From NCBI GenBank assembly GCA_005402585.1, contig BIFP01000048.1, positions 1 through 64,000 of the forward strand: DNA of 64,000 nucleotides. Direction: 5' to 3'. A program made the translations under genes and the position numbers. Each line of letters opens with the position of its first letter. The first letter of the stretch is position 1. Below, piece by piece: positions 34,602-43,334 of this stretch. Source of the stretch: Micromonosporaceae bacterium KJ-029. GTDB lineage: Bacteria; Actinomycetota; Actinomycetes; Mycobacteriales; Micromonosporaceae. A model generated the notes under the pieces. It was not told where the DNA came from and made no database searches. It was given only the letters and a program-made list of their open reading frames with translations.

Positions 34602-34850
34602 TCAGCAACAACGGCTGTTCGGTCCGGTCTCCAGCCGCCGCACCTTGTCGCGCTCGAACACCTTCCGCGAGACGGGTCGGGTCTGCGGGTGATGGCGCCG
34701 CAGATGAGTCACGTAGTGCTCGTAGTCGTTCTCGCCGACGACCTCCCTGACGTACCACCCGACGAGCCGGCAGCCACGGCCCAGGGCCGACCAGGCGGAC
34801 CTGGCGTAGCCCTGAGCCCGCAGCCTGCGGCGGTCGAGTGACCCGGTCAC
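34602..34850 (-). CDS. ybdD: YbdD/YjiX family small protein
   Basis: 82 residues, DUF466: a WSALGRGCRLVGWYVREVVGEN helix, YEHYVTHLRRHHP, and the typical Cys-Cys C-terminus. In enterobacteria this small protein works with CstA/BtsT-type pyruvate or peptide transporters. GTG 34850 overlaps the cstA stop (GTGA), so the pair is coupled. Confidence 0.88.
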   Translation of the reverse strand: MTGSLDRRRLRAQGYARSAWSALGRGCRLVGWYVREVVGENDYEHYVTHLRRHHPQTRPVSRKVFERDKVRRLETGPNSRCC

Positions 34851-37078
34851 TCGCGACCGGCCAGGACCGCTGGTGCTTCCGGCGACTCGGGGCGGTGCTG
34901 CGCCCACATCTGCTGGATCCGCTTCTCCTCGGCGGTGGCGAACAGCCCGGCCGGGGCGAAGACCTTCGACGGTTCGTGCGGGTGCTCACTGTCGCTGATC
35001 CGCCCACTGCGCAGGTGGGACACACAGACCCGGATGGCGTCGGCCAGGATCACGATGATGAGCACGGCGAAGAGGATCGAGAGCGCCCCCTGGATGAAGG
35101 TGTTCCGCACCACCGCCTCCATCTGGTCGAGGTTCGCCGCCGGCCCGAGTTGGGTCTGACCCGCCGCGATCGCGTCCTTGTACTGGGAGTGCTGGGCCCA
35201 GTAGCCGATCCTCGGATCGTCACTGAAGATCTTCTGCCAGCTCGCGGTGAGCGTCACGACCGCGTCCCAGACCAGCGGAATGCCGGGCACCCAGGCGTAC
35301 CGGACGCGGCCGGTCTTGCACAGAATGGTGACGCACACCGCCAGCGCCACCGCGGCCAGCAACTGGTTGGAGATACCGAAGAGCGGGAACAGGGTGTTGA
35401 TGCCGCCGAGCGGGTCGGTGACGCCCATCAGCAGGATCGATCCCCACGCGGCGACGATGACCGCGCTGGCCAGGATGGAGCCGACCTTCCAGGACGTGTC
35501 CTTGAACTTGGGGATCACGTTGCCGATGGTGTCCTGCAGCATGAACCGCCCGACGCGGGTACCGGCGTCGACCGTGGTGAGGATGAACAGGGCCTCGAAC
35601 ATGATGGCGAAGTGGTACCAGAATGCCTTCGCACCGGCGCCCCCGAAGATCGCGCTGAGGATCTCGGAGATGCCGATCGCGAGGGTGGGGGCCCCACCGG
35701 TACGCGATACGAGCGACTCCTCCTCCACCGCGGCGGCTGCGGCGTTCAGGTCCTCAGCGGTGATCGAGACACCGGCCAGACCGAGATTGTTGACGAACTC
35801 CGCGGCGCCGGCCGCGGTGCCGCCGGTGACGCCGGCGCCCGAGTTCATCGCGAAGTACAACCCCTGGTCGATCGTGCAGGCCGCGACCAGGGCCATGATG
35901 GCGACGAACGACTCGGTCAGCATGCCGCCGTAGCCGACGAGGCGCACCTGACGCTCTTTCTCGATCATCTTCGGTGTGGTGCCGGAGGCGATCAGAGCGT
36001 GGAAGCCGGACAGCGCACCACAGGCGATGATGATGAAGACGAACGGGAACAGCGCGCCAGAGAAGACGGGCCCGGCGCCGTTGAAGGCGAAGTCGGTGAA
36101 GGCCGGCATGGTCGTGGACGGTGCGGCCACGAGAATGCCGATGGCCAGCAGGCTGATGGTCCCGACCTTCATGAAGGTGGACAGGTAGTCACGCGGCGCC
36201 AGGAGCATCCAGACCGGCAGTACGGAGGCGGCGAACCCGTAGCCGATCAGGCACCACACCAACGTCACCTTGTCGAGGGTGAAGATCGGGGCGAGCGACG
36301 ACGCGGCGACCCACCCGCCGGCCACGATGGCCAGGATGAGGAGCGCGCAGCCCATGAGGCTCACCTCGACGATCCGGCCCGGCCGCAGGTACCGCAGGTA
36401 GACGCCCATGAAGAACGCGATGGGGATGGTCATGGCGATGGAGAACACGCCCCACGGCGATTCGGCCAGCGCGTTGACGACCACCAGCGCCAGCACCGCC
36501 AGGATCATGATCATGATCGCCAGCACCGCGACGAGGGCCGCGATCCCGCCCACCGGGCCGATGTCCTGCCGGGCCATCTGCCCCAGCGAGCGGCCGTTGC
36601 GCCGCATCGAGAAGAACAGGACCATCAGGTCCTGCACGGCGCCGGCGAAGATGACACCCACGATGATCCAGATGGTGCCGGGAAGGTAACCCATCTGCGC
36701 GGCCAGCACCGGCCCGACCAGCGGACCCGCCCCGGCGATCGCGGCGAAGTGGTGCCCGTAGGTGACCCGACGGTCGGTGCGGTTGTAGTCGAGGCCGTTC
36801 TCCAGCCGCTCGGCGGGGGTCGCCCGGGTGTCGTCCGCCCGGAGAACGCGGGTGACGATGAACCGGGCGTAGAACCGGTACGCGATCGCGTACGAGCACA
36901 GGGCCGCGAAGACGAACCAGATGGCGTTGACCGTCTCGCCGCGGCTCAGTGCCAGGATCGACCAGGCGACACCGCCCAACAGCGCGATGCCGGCCCAGAC
37001 GGCGATCCGTTGTGGCGTCCACTTCGGTGGCCGGTCGTCCGGGACGCTCACCGGAGGTTGCTGCTCCTGCACAACCAT
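34847..37078 (-). CDS. cstA: Carbon starvation protein CstA-type transporter
   Basis: 743 residues with about 16-18 membrane helices. The CstA signature region is present: RFYARFIVTRVLRADD, then YNRTDRRVTYGHHFAAIAGA and GPLVGPVLAAQMGYLPG. Family members take up pyruvate or peptides under carbon limitation. ATG 37078 has AGGAGT upstream on this strand. It is the first gene of a two-gene operon with ybdD. Confidence 0.92.
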   Translation of the reverse strand: MVVQEQQPPVSVPDDRPPKWTPQRIAVWAGIALLGGVAWSILALSRGETVNAIWFVFAALCSYAIAYRFYARFIVTRVLRADDTRATPAERLENGLDYNRTDRRVTYGHHFAAIAGAGPLVGPVLAAQMGYLPGTIWIIVGVIFAGAVQDLMVLFFSMRRNGRSLGQMARQDIGPVGGIAALVAVLAIMIMILAVLALVVVNALAESPWGVFSIAMTIPIAFFMGVYLRYLRPGRIVEVSLMGCALLILAIVAGGWVAASSLAPIFTLDKVTLVWCLIGYGFAASVLPVWMLLAPRDYLSTFMKVGTISLLAIGILVAAPSTTMPAFTDFAFNGAGPVFSGALFPFVFIIIACGALSGFHALIASGTTPKMIEKERQVRLVGYGGMLTESFVAIMALVAACTIDQGLYFAMNSGAGVTGGTAAGAAEFVNNLGLAGVSITAEDLNAAAAAVEEESLVSRTGGAPTLAIGISEILSAIFGGAGAKAFWYHFAIMFEALFILTTVDAGTRVGRFMLQDTIGNVIPKFKDTSWKVGSILASAVIVAAWGSILLMGVTDPLGGINTLFPLFGISNQLLAAVALAVCVTILCKTGRVRYAWVPGIPLVWDAVVTLTASWQKIFSDDPRIGYWAQHSQYKDAIAAGQTQLGPAANLDQMEAVVRNTFIQGALSILFAVLIIVILADAIRVCVSHLRSGRISDSEHPHEPSKVFAPAGLFATAEEKRIQQMWAQHRPESPEAPAVLAGRE

Positions 37079-37401
37079 GCGCTTACTCCTGTCAATCGAG
37101 GCGGCGGTGGTCGGCGACGGCGAGCCCGGCCTGGGACGGGCTGCGGCCGGGACAGGGCCGCCGTGCGGATCGGGCCTGATTCGTGACGAGATGGGCGGTT
37201 GAACTAATTTTCATGATCGTGGAGCAGTCCGTAAACCGCTGTCAATCCTCCGGGCCGGCCCAGGCCGTGATGAGCGCCCAGCGGCACACTGGGCGCGCCG
37301 AACGCAGTGCGGTATCGCGATGCATGATCCAGGCGACGGTCACGCCATCGATGAAGATGGACGCGGGCTCGGTGGCGCCACCTAGCGCACGGACGGCTAC
37401 G
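37079..37401. other. Intergenic region between cstA and the DUF1330 gene
   Basis: About 320 bases holding the cstA promoter region and a hairpin (next entry). No gene was recognised in it. Confidence 0.5.
37274..37296 (-). terminator. Hairpin after the DUF1330 gene
   Basis: GCGCCCAG (37274-37281) pairs with CTGGGCGC (37289-37296) with a 7-base loop, about 105 bases downstream of the DUF1330 stop and before the cstA leader. Confidence 0.45.
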
Positions 37402-37707
37402 TCACGCGGGCGTCTCGGGCACCGCCTCGATGATGCGCAGGTCGCGTACGGCCCCGTCGTCGAGCGCGCGCAGCGCCTCCTGGTACGCCGGGCTGCGGTA
37501 GGCGGCGACCGCGGCCTCGACGCTGTCGAACTCGATCAACGTCGTGCGCTCCACGGTCCCGGACTCGAACGCCTCAGCCGGTAGTCCACGCGCCAGGAAC
37601 GTGCCGCCCGCGGCGCGCATCGCCGGCCCGGCCAGGTCGATGTAGGCGGCCAGCTTCTCCTGGTCCGTGATGGACCGGAACGTGTTGATCCAGTACGCCT
37701 TCGGCAT
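37402..37707 (-). CDS. DUF1330 family protein
   Basis: 101 residues of the ferredoxin-like dimeric alpha/beta barrel type: PKAYWINTFRSITD at the start, a YIDLAGPAMRAAGGTFLARG centre, then TTLIEFDSVEAAVAAYRSPAYQEA, all typical of DUF1330. Function is not known; related folds are monooxygenases or isomerases. ATG 37707. An imperfect dyad GGTGTACTTTGTACC just upstream may be a control site. It follows the Wadjet operon on the same strand after about 90 bases. Confidence 0.85.
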   Translation of the reverse strand: MPKAYWINTFRSITDQEKLAAYIDLAGPAMRAAGGTFLARGLPAEAFESGTVERTTLIEFDSVEAAVAAYRSPAYQEALRALDDGAVRDLRIIEAVPETPA

Positions 37708-37794
37708 CTGCTCTGCCCCCGTTCCTCGGTGTACTTTGTACCATCTCGCTGGCGCCTTGCCGTTGATCATGATTCCCGCAGGGACAGCGGACCA

Positions 37795-39177
37795 TCACCC
37801 GGCTGCGCTGACGGTGCCGGGCGTGCCGCCGACCGTCTGCAGCCGCTGGCCCGCGTGGCGCAGGTCGTCGAGGAGCAGGGCGATAAGGCGTTCCTCCATC
37901 ACGGCACAGCCGGCCTGGTGCATGGCATCGGACAGCATCGGATCCCAGCCGGTGTCGACGGGAACCCCGATGAGCGCCGGACCCGAGCCGGCCGCCGGGG
38001 TGTAATCGGTGGCGTTCATCCGCCAGGGCACCGCCGTGGGGTAGCGGGCGAGGGCGGCGGCGGTCAGCCGTACGCCCGTCCAGTCGAGGTCGTTGCGCCA
38101 CCTGATCACGGCGCCGCCCGCGGCGCGCAGCAGGTTGTGCACCGCCGCCGACGGCACGCCTTCGGTGCAGATCAGCGGTGGCGATTGCGGCCCGAGCGCG
38201 GCGGACGCGGCCCGCAGCACGGCCGGGTTCTCGCAGACGAAGATCTCGCCGGCGGTCACCGTCAGCGGGAAACGGCGGAGCTGATGCAGGGTGACCCGCA
38301 TCGGCTCACCCGCGGCGGCGGCCTCGGTCAGCCACCGGCCGAGCAGACCTCCGCCGGCCGGCAGGTTGAGCACCAGCACCTGGCTGGCGAGATCGTCCGG
38401 GACGAGTCCGACGGATTCCCACAGCGTGCGCTCGTGTTCGCCGCCGCTCGGCACGGGCACCTGCTGCCAGGCGGCGAGGGCCCGCAGCACCAGGCCGCGC
38501 AGGGGTCCTTCGCTGAGCGCCTTGGTGTCGTCGAGCACCCGGTCGGCGAAGACCGGGATCGGTTCGTCCGGCGCCGGCAGGGCGTCCAGCACCCGAACCA
38601 CATCCCCGAACGGCAGCCCTGCCCGGACGGCCCGGGTGAGCGTGCCGTCGCGGCGCAGCCCGTCGAGCCACTGCGCGTACCAGCCGGCGGCAGCGTGCCG
38701 GCCCGCGGCGGCCAGGTCGAGCAGGGCGTCCCGGGCCACCGCTTCCCGCTTCGCCTCGGCCGCGCGGCTGCGCAGCGGTGCCGAGGCGGTGAGCAGGTCA
38801 CGCAGCCCGACTCCGTGGACCGCGCGAAGCTGGTCGTCCACATCGACCAACCGCACGCTGAGCCGGGTCGACCCGGCGGACCGGTGGGTACCGGTGATCC
38901 CGATGATGACGATCCGCTCGTCGTCGTCGGGTGACTGGAGGCTCACCGTGCCGTCGAGTCGTCCCCCGTTGCGTTCCAGGCTGCGCCGCGCCGCGGCCAA
39001 CAGCCGCCGCCAGCCCGGCTCCTCCACCAGCCGCCGCCAACCCGACACCGTCTCGTGGGCCCTTTGCTCTGCTTCACCGGACGCAACGGTTTCGGCCGCC
39101 GGCCGTTGCGTGGGTTGACGCAGAGCAAAGGACGCAGACGAGGGGGCATCGCCGCTGGGCCGCGGCGTCATGTTCAC
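37795..39177 (-). CDS. jetD: Wadjet type III nuclease subunit JetD (TIGR02679, DUF3323/DUF2399)
   Basis: 460 residues. The C-terminal DUF2399 part carries a Toprim-like site: Glu339 in CTEGVPSAA, and Asp363/Asp365 in NDLDWTG. In Wadjet, JetD is the nuclease that cuts the plasmid DNA extruded by the SMC complex. GTG 39177 overlaps the jetC stop (GTGA); ATG 39171 is two codons later. The first part of the reading frame contains a 71-bp hairpin repeat (39061-39131) that adds about 24 residues before the conserved domain starts at GWRRLVEEPGWRRLL. It appears to keep the frame open. Confidence 0.85.
   Translation of the reverse strand: MNMTPRPSGDAPSSASFALRQPTQRPAAETVASGEAEQRAHETVSGWRRLVEEPGWRRLLAAARRSLERNGGRLDGTVSLQSPDDDERIVIIGITGTHRSAGSTRLSVRLVDVDDQLRAVHGVGLRDLLTASAPLRSRAAEAKREAVARDALLDLAAAGRHAAAGWYAQWLDGLRRDGTLTRAVRAGLPFGDVVRVLDALPAPDEPIPVFADRVLDDTKALSEGPLRGLVLRALAAWQQVPVPSGGEHERTLWESVGLVPDDLASQVLVLNLPAGGGLLGRWLTEAAAAGEPMRVTLHQLRRFPLTVTAGEIFVCENPAVLRAASAALGPQSPPLICTEGVPSAAVHNLLRAAGGAVIRWRNDLDWTGVRLTAAALARYPTAVPWRMNATDYTPAAGSGPALIGVPVDTGWDPMLSDAMHQAGCAVMEERLIALLLDDLRHAGQRLQTVGGTPGTVSAAG
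39061..39131. repeat. Hairpin repeat inside the jetD reading frame
   Basis: Two 29-base inverted arms (39061-39089 and 39103-39131, about 24 of 29 matching) begin CCTTTGCTCTGC on each strand and leave a 13-base loop. It has the look of a dispersed palindromic element. It falls in frame within the N-terminal, poorly conserved part of jetD. Confidence 0.65.
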
Positions 39178-42100
39178 CGGTCTGCGGCGAGGTCGAGGAC
39201 AAACGGCGCGTCGGCGTCGGGACCGGCCGCAGCCGGTGCCCGACGGGTCTCCGGGGAACCCAACGCGCGGGCCAGCGTCCCGTCGAAGTCGGCGATGTTG
39301 ACCGATCCGTCCCAGACCAGCAGCAGGCTGGAGACGGTGTGTTCGGTTGCCGAGTGGGACAGGTCGTAGTGTGCCGCGCCGCTGACGGTGGGATGGGTGG
39401 CCCACAGGTCGTACCCGGTCATGAACAGGTCCAGGTCGAACTGTTTCGCCAACGCCATCAGCTCGCCCCGGCCGGTGTCGTCCACCCCGGCGAACGCCTC
39501 GTCCAGGCCCAGCAGCCGAGGTGCGTACGGTCGGGCCGAACCGAACAACGCGTTGGCGGCGGCGAACAGCGGAAGGTGCAGCGACACGGACTGCTCGCCG
39601 CCGGAGAGCTGGCTGTGCCGGGCCCGGGTCAGGGCCTCGGTGCCGCCGCCGGGCCGATGCAGGGTGAACGCGAACGTCCGCCACTGCCGGTAGTCGAGCA
39701 CCTCGCCGAGCAGTTCCCGGTACGGCCGCTCGGGATGCACCGCCCGGGCCGCCTTGATCCGGGCGGCAAAGTGCCGGCGCATCGTGGTCAGCGGCGCCGG
39801 GCCCAGCCGGGCCGGATCCCGCTCCAGCAGCTTGCAGACCTCGCGCTGCTCGTCGTCGAGGTCGTCGGCGAGCCGCCAGCCCACGCCGACGGTGAGCCCA
39901 CTCGACATCCGGCGGGCCCGCATCTGGGTGTCCATCGCCGCCACCAGATCACGGGCCTCGATGGTCCGGTGGTGGATCTGCCGGGCCAGCTGACCGAGCA
40001 ACGCATCTTCCAGGACCCGCTGCTCGGCGTCGGTGAGCAGCTGCTCCTGGTCCCGCCGCTCGCGGGCGATCCGCTCGGCGAAGTGCGCGACCGGCGTGAG
40101 TCCCTGTTCGTCGGCGATCCGGACGAGGATCACCCCGTCGTCGGTGTCCCACTCGGGACGGTGGTCGAGACCGGCCGCCGGCAGCTGCGCCTGCAGCTCG
40201 GTCAGTGCGGTGGTGAGCCGGGTGGCGCTCTGTTTGAGCGACGTCTCGGTGGGGCTCAGCTCCCGGGTGGCGGTGAGGATCGCCTCGTGCAACGCGACCA
40301 CCTCCGGTGCCAGCTGCGCGTCTGGCGTCTCGCCGGTCGCCCGCGCCGGCCACCGCAGCTCGGTCGGGCAGCGGAGCAACCCCAGCAGGTCGGGGCGGGC
40401 GTACGGACGCAGCCGCAGCGCGTCGTGGTGCGCCTCGGTCACCGCCGCGGTGACCGCCTGCTCACCCAACTCGACCCGGGTCACCGCGGCGGCCCGTCGC
40501 TGCTGGGCGGTGCTCAGTTCGGCCCGGACCCGGTCGACGGCGGCCTCAGCCTGTTCGATCTCGTCGGTGGTGCGGGCCACGTCGGCCAACACCCGCTCAG
40601 CCTCGGCGCCGATGCTGGTCCGCAGCGTCCGGTACGCCTCGGCCTTCTCCCGGTGCCGGTCGGTGGCGGCGTGGGCCGCCTGTTCGGCGGCCAGCAGACG
40701 GTCGACGGCCTCGTCGTGGCGTTGCCGCGCCTGTTCCTCCTGTTCGAGGGCGCGCGCGGCGGCGGGGTGGGCGCTGTCGAGGCGTACGCCACGGCGTTCG
40801 AACCGGTCCACCGCGTCGGCGGTGGCGTCCAGGCGGTCCAGCGGCAGGGCCCGCTCGGCCGTGACCCGGCGCAGCGCGACCTCGGCCGCGGCCCGTTCGG
40901 CAAGTGCCTGGTCCAGTCGGGCGTTGGCGGCGGCCGCCGCCTCCTGCCGGCCGCGCAGCGTGGTCGCTGCCCGTTCCAGGTCGCGCAGTGCGGTGTGGAT
41001 CGGGGCGAGGGATGGCAGCTGCCCGGCGGCGGTGGCCACGGCGGTCAGCACCTCGTCGGTCGCCGACCGTTGCCCGTCGAGCGTACGCAGCTCGGCGTCC
41101 AGCGCGGCGAGTTGCCGATCGCATTCGGCCACCCGGGCGGCGCGTCGGGCCGCCCGGGCGGTGGCGCCGATGAACTCGCAGCGGTCCTTGGCGAACCGTC
41201 CGGCCGTGACGCCCTGGGCATACCGGCCGTCGGTGCCGATCGTCGCCGCGGCGATGTTCTCCGGCCCGATCACGTCGGCCAGCGCCACCGAGGCCAGCAC
41301 GTCGCTGATGCGCACGGCGGGCACCTCGTCCTGTGCCTCGGCGACGAGTACGTCGGCGAGGGTGGCGCCGGCCGGACGGCGGTGCGCCGGCAGGGGCAGC
41401 AGGTAGCCGTCCAGGTCGTCGCCGGCCATCGCGTCCGCGGCGGTGTCGGCGTCGGCGTGCACCCACGCGTCCAGCAGTCCGGCGGCGTGCAGGGCCGCCT
41501 CGATGGCCGCGGCGTCGGCCGGCGACACCGACTCACGGAACTGGACCAGCCGCCACAGGGGGGCGCCGGCCCGGTCGGCCCGCGGGGCGGTACGGGTCAC
41601 CGGGGCCGGCGGAGCGTCATCCTGTTCGGCGCCGATCCGATCCCGTTCGGCGGCCAGCTCGGCCCGGCGGCCGGTCACCACCGTCCGCTGGGCGTTGAGT
41701 TCGGCGAGCCGGTCCCGGTGCCGGTGCACCGCTGGCGCGGTCGCGTCCGCGTACAGCTCGCGCAGGGTCGGCGCGCCGGGTTGACCGACGGCGTCGACGG
41801 CGTCGACGAGCAGCGTCGCGAGGTCCGGCTGGTCGAGGTCGGGCAGCAGGTCGGCGTGCTGTCGTGCCCATCGCTCCAGGTCGGCGCGCACCTGCGTCCG
41901 GACGTCCGCGACCGCCTGCTCCGCACGCTGCTCGGCCTGTTCGGCGTCGGTGAGCGCGTCCGCCGCCGTGGTGGCCTCGGCGGCGGCGCGGATCTGGTCG
42001 CGCTCGGCCTGGGTGTGTCGGGACGCCTGCTCCCGCACGGCGCGCACGTCGTCGCGCCGGGCGCCGGCCCGAGCGCTGAGTCGGGTGGCCAGTCCCCCAG

Positions 42101-43319
42101 CCGCGTTGTCGTCGGCCGTCCAGACGATTCCGGCCGCCTCGGCGTCGAGCAGCAACTCGGCGGCGAGGCGATCGGCCACCGCGCGGGCGTCCCGGGTCGC
42201 CGTCACGGCCTGCTCCCACTCGCCGCGCCGCCGGGTGGTGGCCGTCTGCTCGGCCGCGACCGAACGGTCGGCCCGTTCGACCGCCTCGGCCAGGTCGTGC
42301 ACGTGCCGTTCCAGGTCGGCGAGCTGCTCGTGGGACTGGTACGCCGCGGAACTCTTCAGCCGGTCCAGGTGCGCCCGCAGCCGGCCCGGCTCCCCCTCGA
42401 CGGTCCGCAGGGCGGTACCGGCCGTGTCTTCCGCCTCGCCCGCCGCGGCGGCCTCCTGGCGTGCCTCGGTCAGCGCCCGCGACCGGCCGGCGATCGCGTC
42501 CCGGCGGGCGGTCAGCAGATCGGCCGCGGATCGCGCGTGCGTGCGCAGGTAGGTGGAGTAGACGGTGAGGAAGGCGGCGGTGGCGCCGTCCGCCGCCGCC
42601 AGCCCTTCGAGGGTACGGGCGACCGCCTCCATGTCGTCGAACGAACGGGCCGCCTCGACGAGCAGCTGCTCCTCGATGGGACGCAGGCCCCGTTGCAGCG
42701 TCCGGGACAGCTCCACCGGGTTGAGGTCCTTGGCCAGTTGCGGCTTGCGCAGCGTCAGCACCAGGTCGAGCAACTGCTCGTAGCGGGCCGGGCCGAGACC
42801 GAACAGCCGGCTGTCGACCAGTTGACGGTGTTCCTCTGGCGAGTCCTTCACCGCCTCGACACCGAGCTGATTGATCAGGTCCCGCCGGGTCAACGGCCGG
42901 TCGTCGGCGTCGAGCAGGGAGAAGTCGACGCCGACCCGGCCGTCGGTGACGAAGTGCCAGCGGGTCACCCGGTCGACGTGTCGGTGGGCGCGCAACCCGA
43001 TCCCGACCGTCACGAACGACTCGCCGTTGCCGAACTCCAGCCATACGTACGAGTGGGCGACGTCCTGCCCCCGGTAGAGCAGGTTCGACTTCATCGTCCG
43101 GTCCTCGCTGGCGAACGGGTTGAGCCGGCGCGGCTCGATCCGCCCGTCCAGTACGTACGGGAAGAGGACCTCCAGGGCCTTGGTCTTGCCGGAACCGTTC
43201 GGCCCGCGCAGCACCAGCCATCCGTCGACGAAGAGGAACTCCTCGTCACGGTAGTCCCAGAGGTTGATGATCCCCGCCCGGGTGGGCGCGAAGCGGCGGA
43301 CGGCGAGTTGTTCGATCAC
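39174..43319 (-). CDS. jetC: Wadjet type III SMC-like ATPase JetC (TIGR02680)
   Basis: 1381 residues. The N-terminus has Walker A GPNGSGKT at 39-46. Two long coiled-coil arms rich in Ala, Arg and Glu follow, with a hinge-like region in the middle (about 560-720). The C-terminal head carries signature LSGGEQS (from Leu1238) and Walker B LLGLDEAFAGVDD. This is the DNA-extruding motor of Wadjet, related to MukB/MksB. GTG 43319 start, 15 bases after the jetB stop. Confidence 0.9.
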   Translation of the reverse strand: MIEQLAVRRFAPTRAGIINLWDYRDEEFLFVDGWLVLRGPNGSGKTKALEVLFPYVLDGRIEPRRLNPFASEDRTMKSNLLYRGQDVAHSYVWLEFGNGESFVTVGIGLRAHRHVDRVTRWHFVTDGRVGVDFSLLDADDRPLTRRDLINQLGVEAVKDSPEEHRQLVDSRLFGLGPARYEQLLDLVLTLRKPQLAKDLNPVELSRTLQRGLRPIEEQLLVEAARSFDDMEAVARTLEGLAAADGATAAFLTVYSTYLRTHARSAADLLTARRDAIAGRSRALTEARQEAAAAGEAEDTAGTALRTVEGEPGRLRAHLDRLKSSAAYQSHEQLADLERHVHDLAEAVERADRSVAAEQTATTRRRGEWEQAVTATRDARAVADRLAAELLLDAEAAGIVWTADDNAAGGLATRLSARAGARRDDVRAVREQASRHTQAERDQIRAAAEATTAADALTDAEQAEQRAEQAVADVRTQVRADLERWARQHADLLPDLDQPDLATLLVDAVDAVGQPGAPTLRELYADATAPAVHRHRDRLAELNAQRTVVTGRRAELAAERDRIGAEQDDAPPAPVTRTAPRADRAGAPLWRLVQFRESVSPADAAAIEAALHAAGLLDAWVHADADTAADAMAGDDLDGYLLPLPAHRRPAGATLADVLVAEAQDEVPAVRISDVLASVALADVIGPENIAAATIGTDGRYAQGVTAGRFAKDRCEFIGATARAARRAARVAECDRQLAALDAELRTLDGQRSATDEVLTAVATAAGQLPSLAPIHTALRDLERAATTLRGRQEAAAAANARLDQALAERAAAEVALRRVTAERALPLDRLDATADAVDRFERRGVRLDSAHPAAARALEQEEQARQRHDEAVDRLLAAEQAAHAATDRHREKAEAYRTLRTSIGAEAERVLADVARTTDEIEQAEAAVDRVRAELSTAQQRRAAAVTRVELGEQAVTAAVTEAHHDALRLRPYARPDLLGLLRCPTELRWPARATGETPDAQLAPEVVALHEAILTATRELSPTETSLKQSATRLTTALTELQAQLPAAGLDHRPEWDTDDGVILVRIADEQGLTPVAHFAERIARERRDQEQLLTDAEQRVLEDALLGQLARQIHHRTIEARDLVAAMDTQMRARRMSSGLTVGVGWRLADDLDDEQREVCKLLERDPARLGPAPLTTMRRHFAARIKAARAVHPERPYRELLGEVLDYRQWRTFAFTLHRPGGGTEALTRARHSQLSGGEQSVSLHLPLFAAANALFGSARPYAPRLLGLDEAFAGVDDTGRGELMALAKQFDLDLFMTGYDLWATHPTVSGAAHYDLSHSATEHTVSSLLLVWDGSVNIADFDGTLARALGSPETRRAPAAAGPDADAPFVLDLAADR

Positions 43320-43334
43320 GGCGGATTCCCGGGG

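Noticed and set aside
34592..34605. CCCGACAGTCTCT at the ybdD end resembles the sequence beside the MITE at about 77-90
   Set aside because: A match of about 13 bases at a gene end with no symmetry around it; not enough to call a repeat or insertion site.
34838..37186. Long + strand frame opposite cstA
   Set aside because: Charged low-complexity translation without any recognisable fold; cstA on the other strand has clear membrane helices and family motifs.
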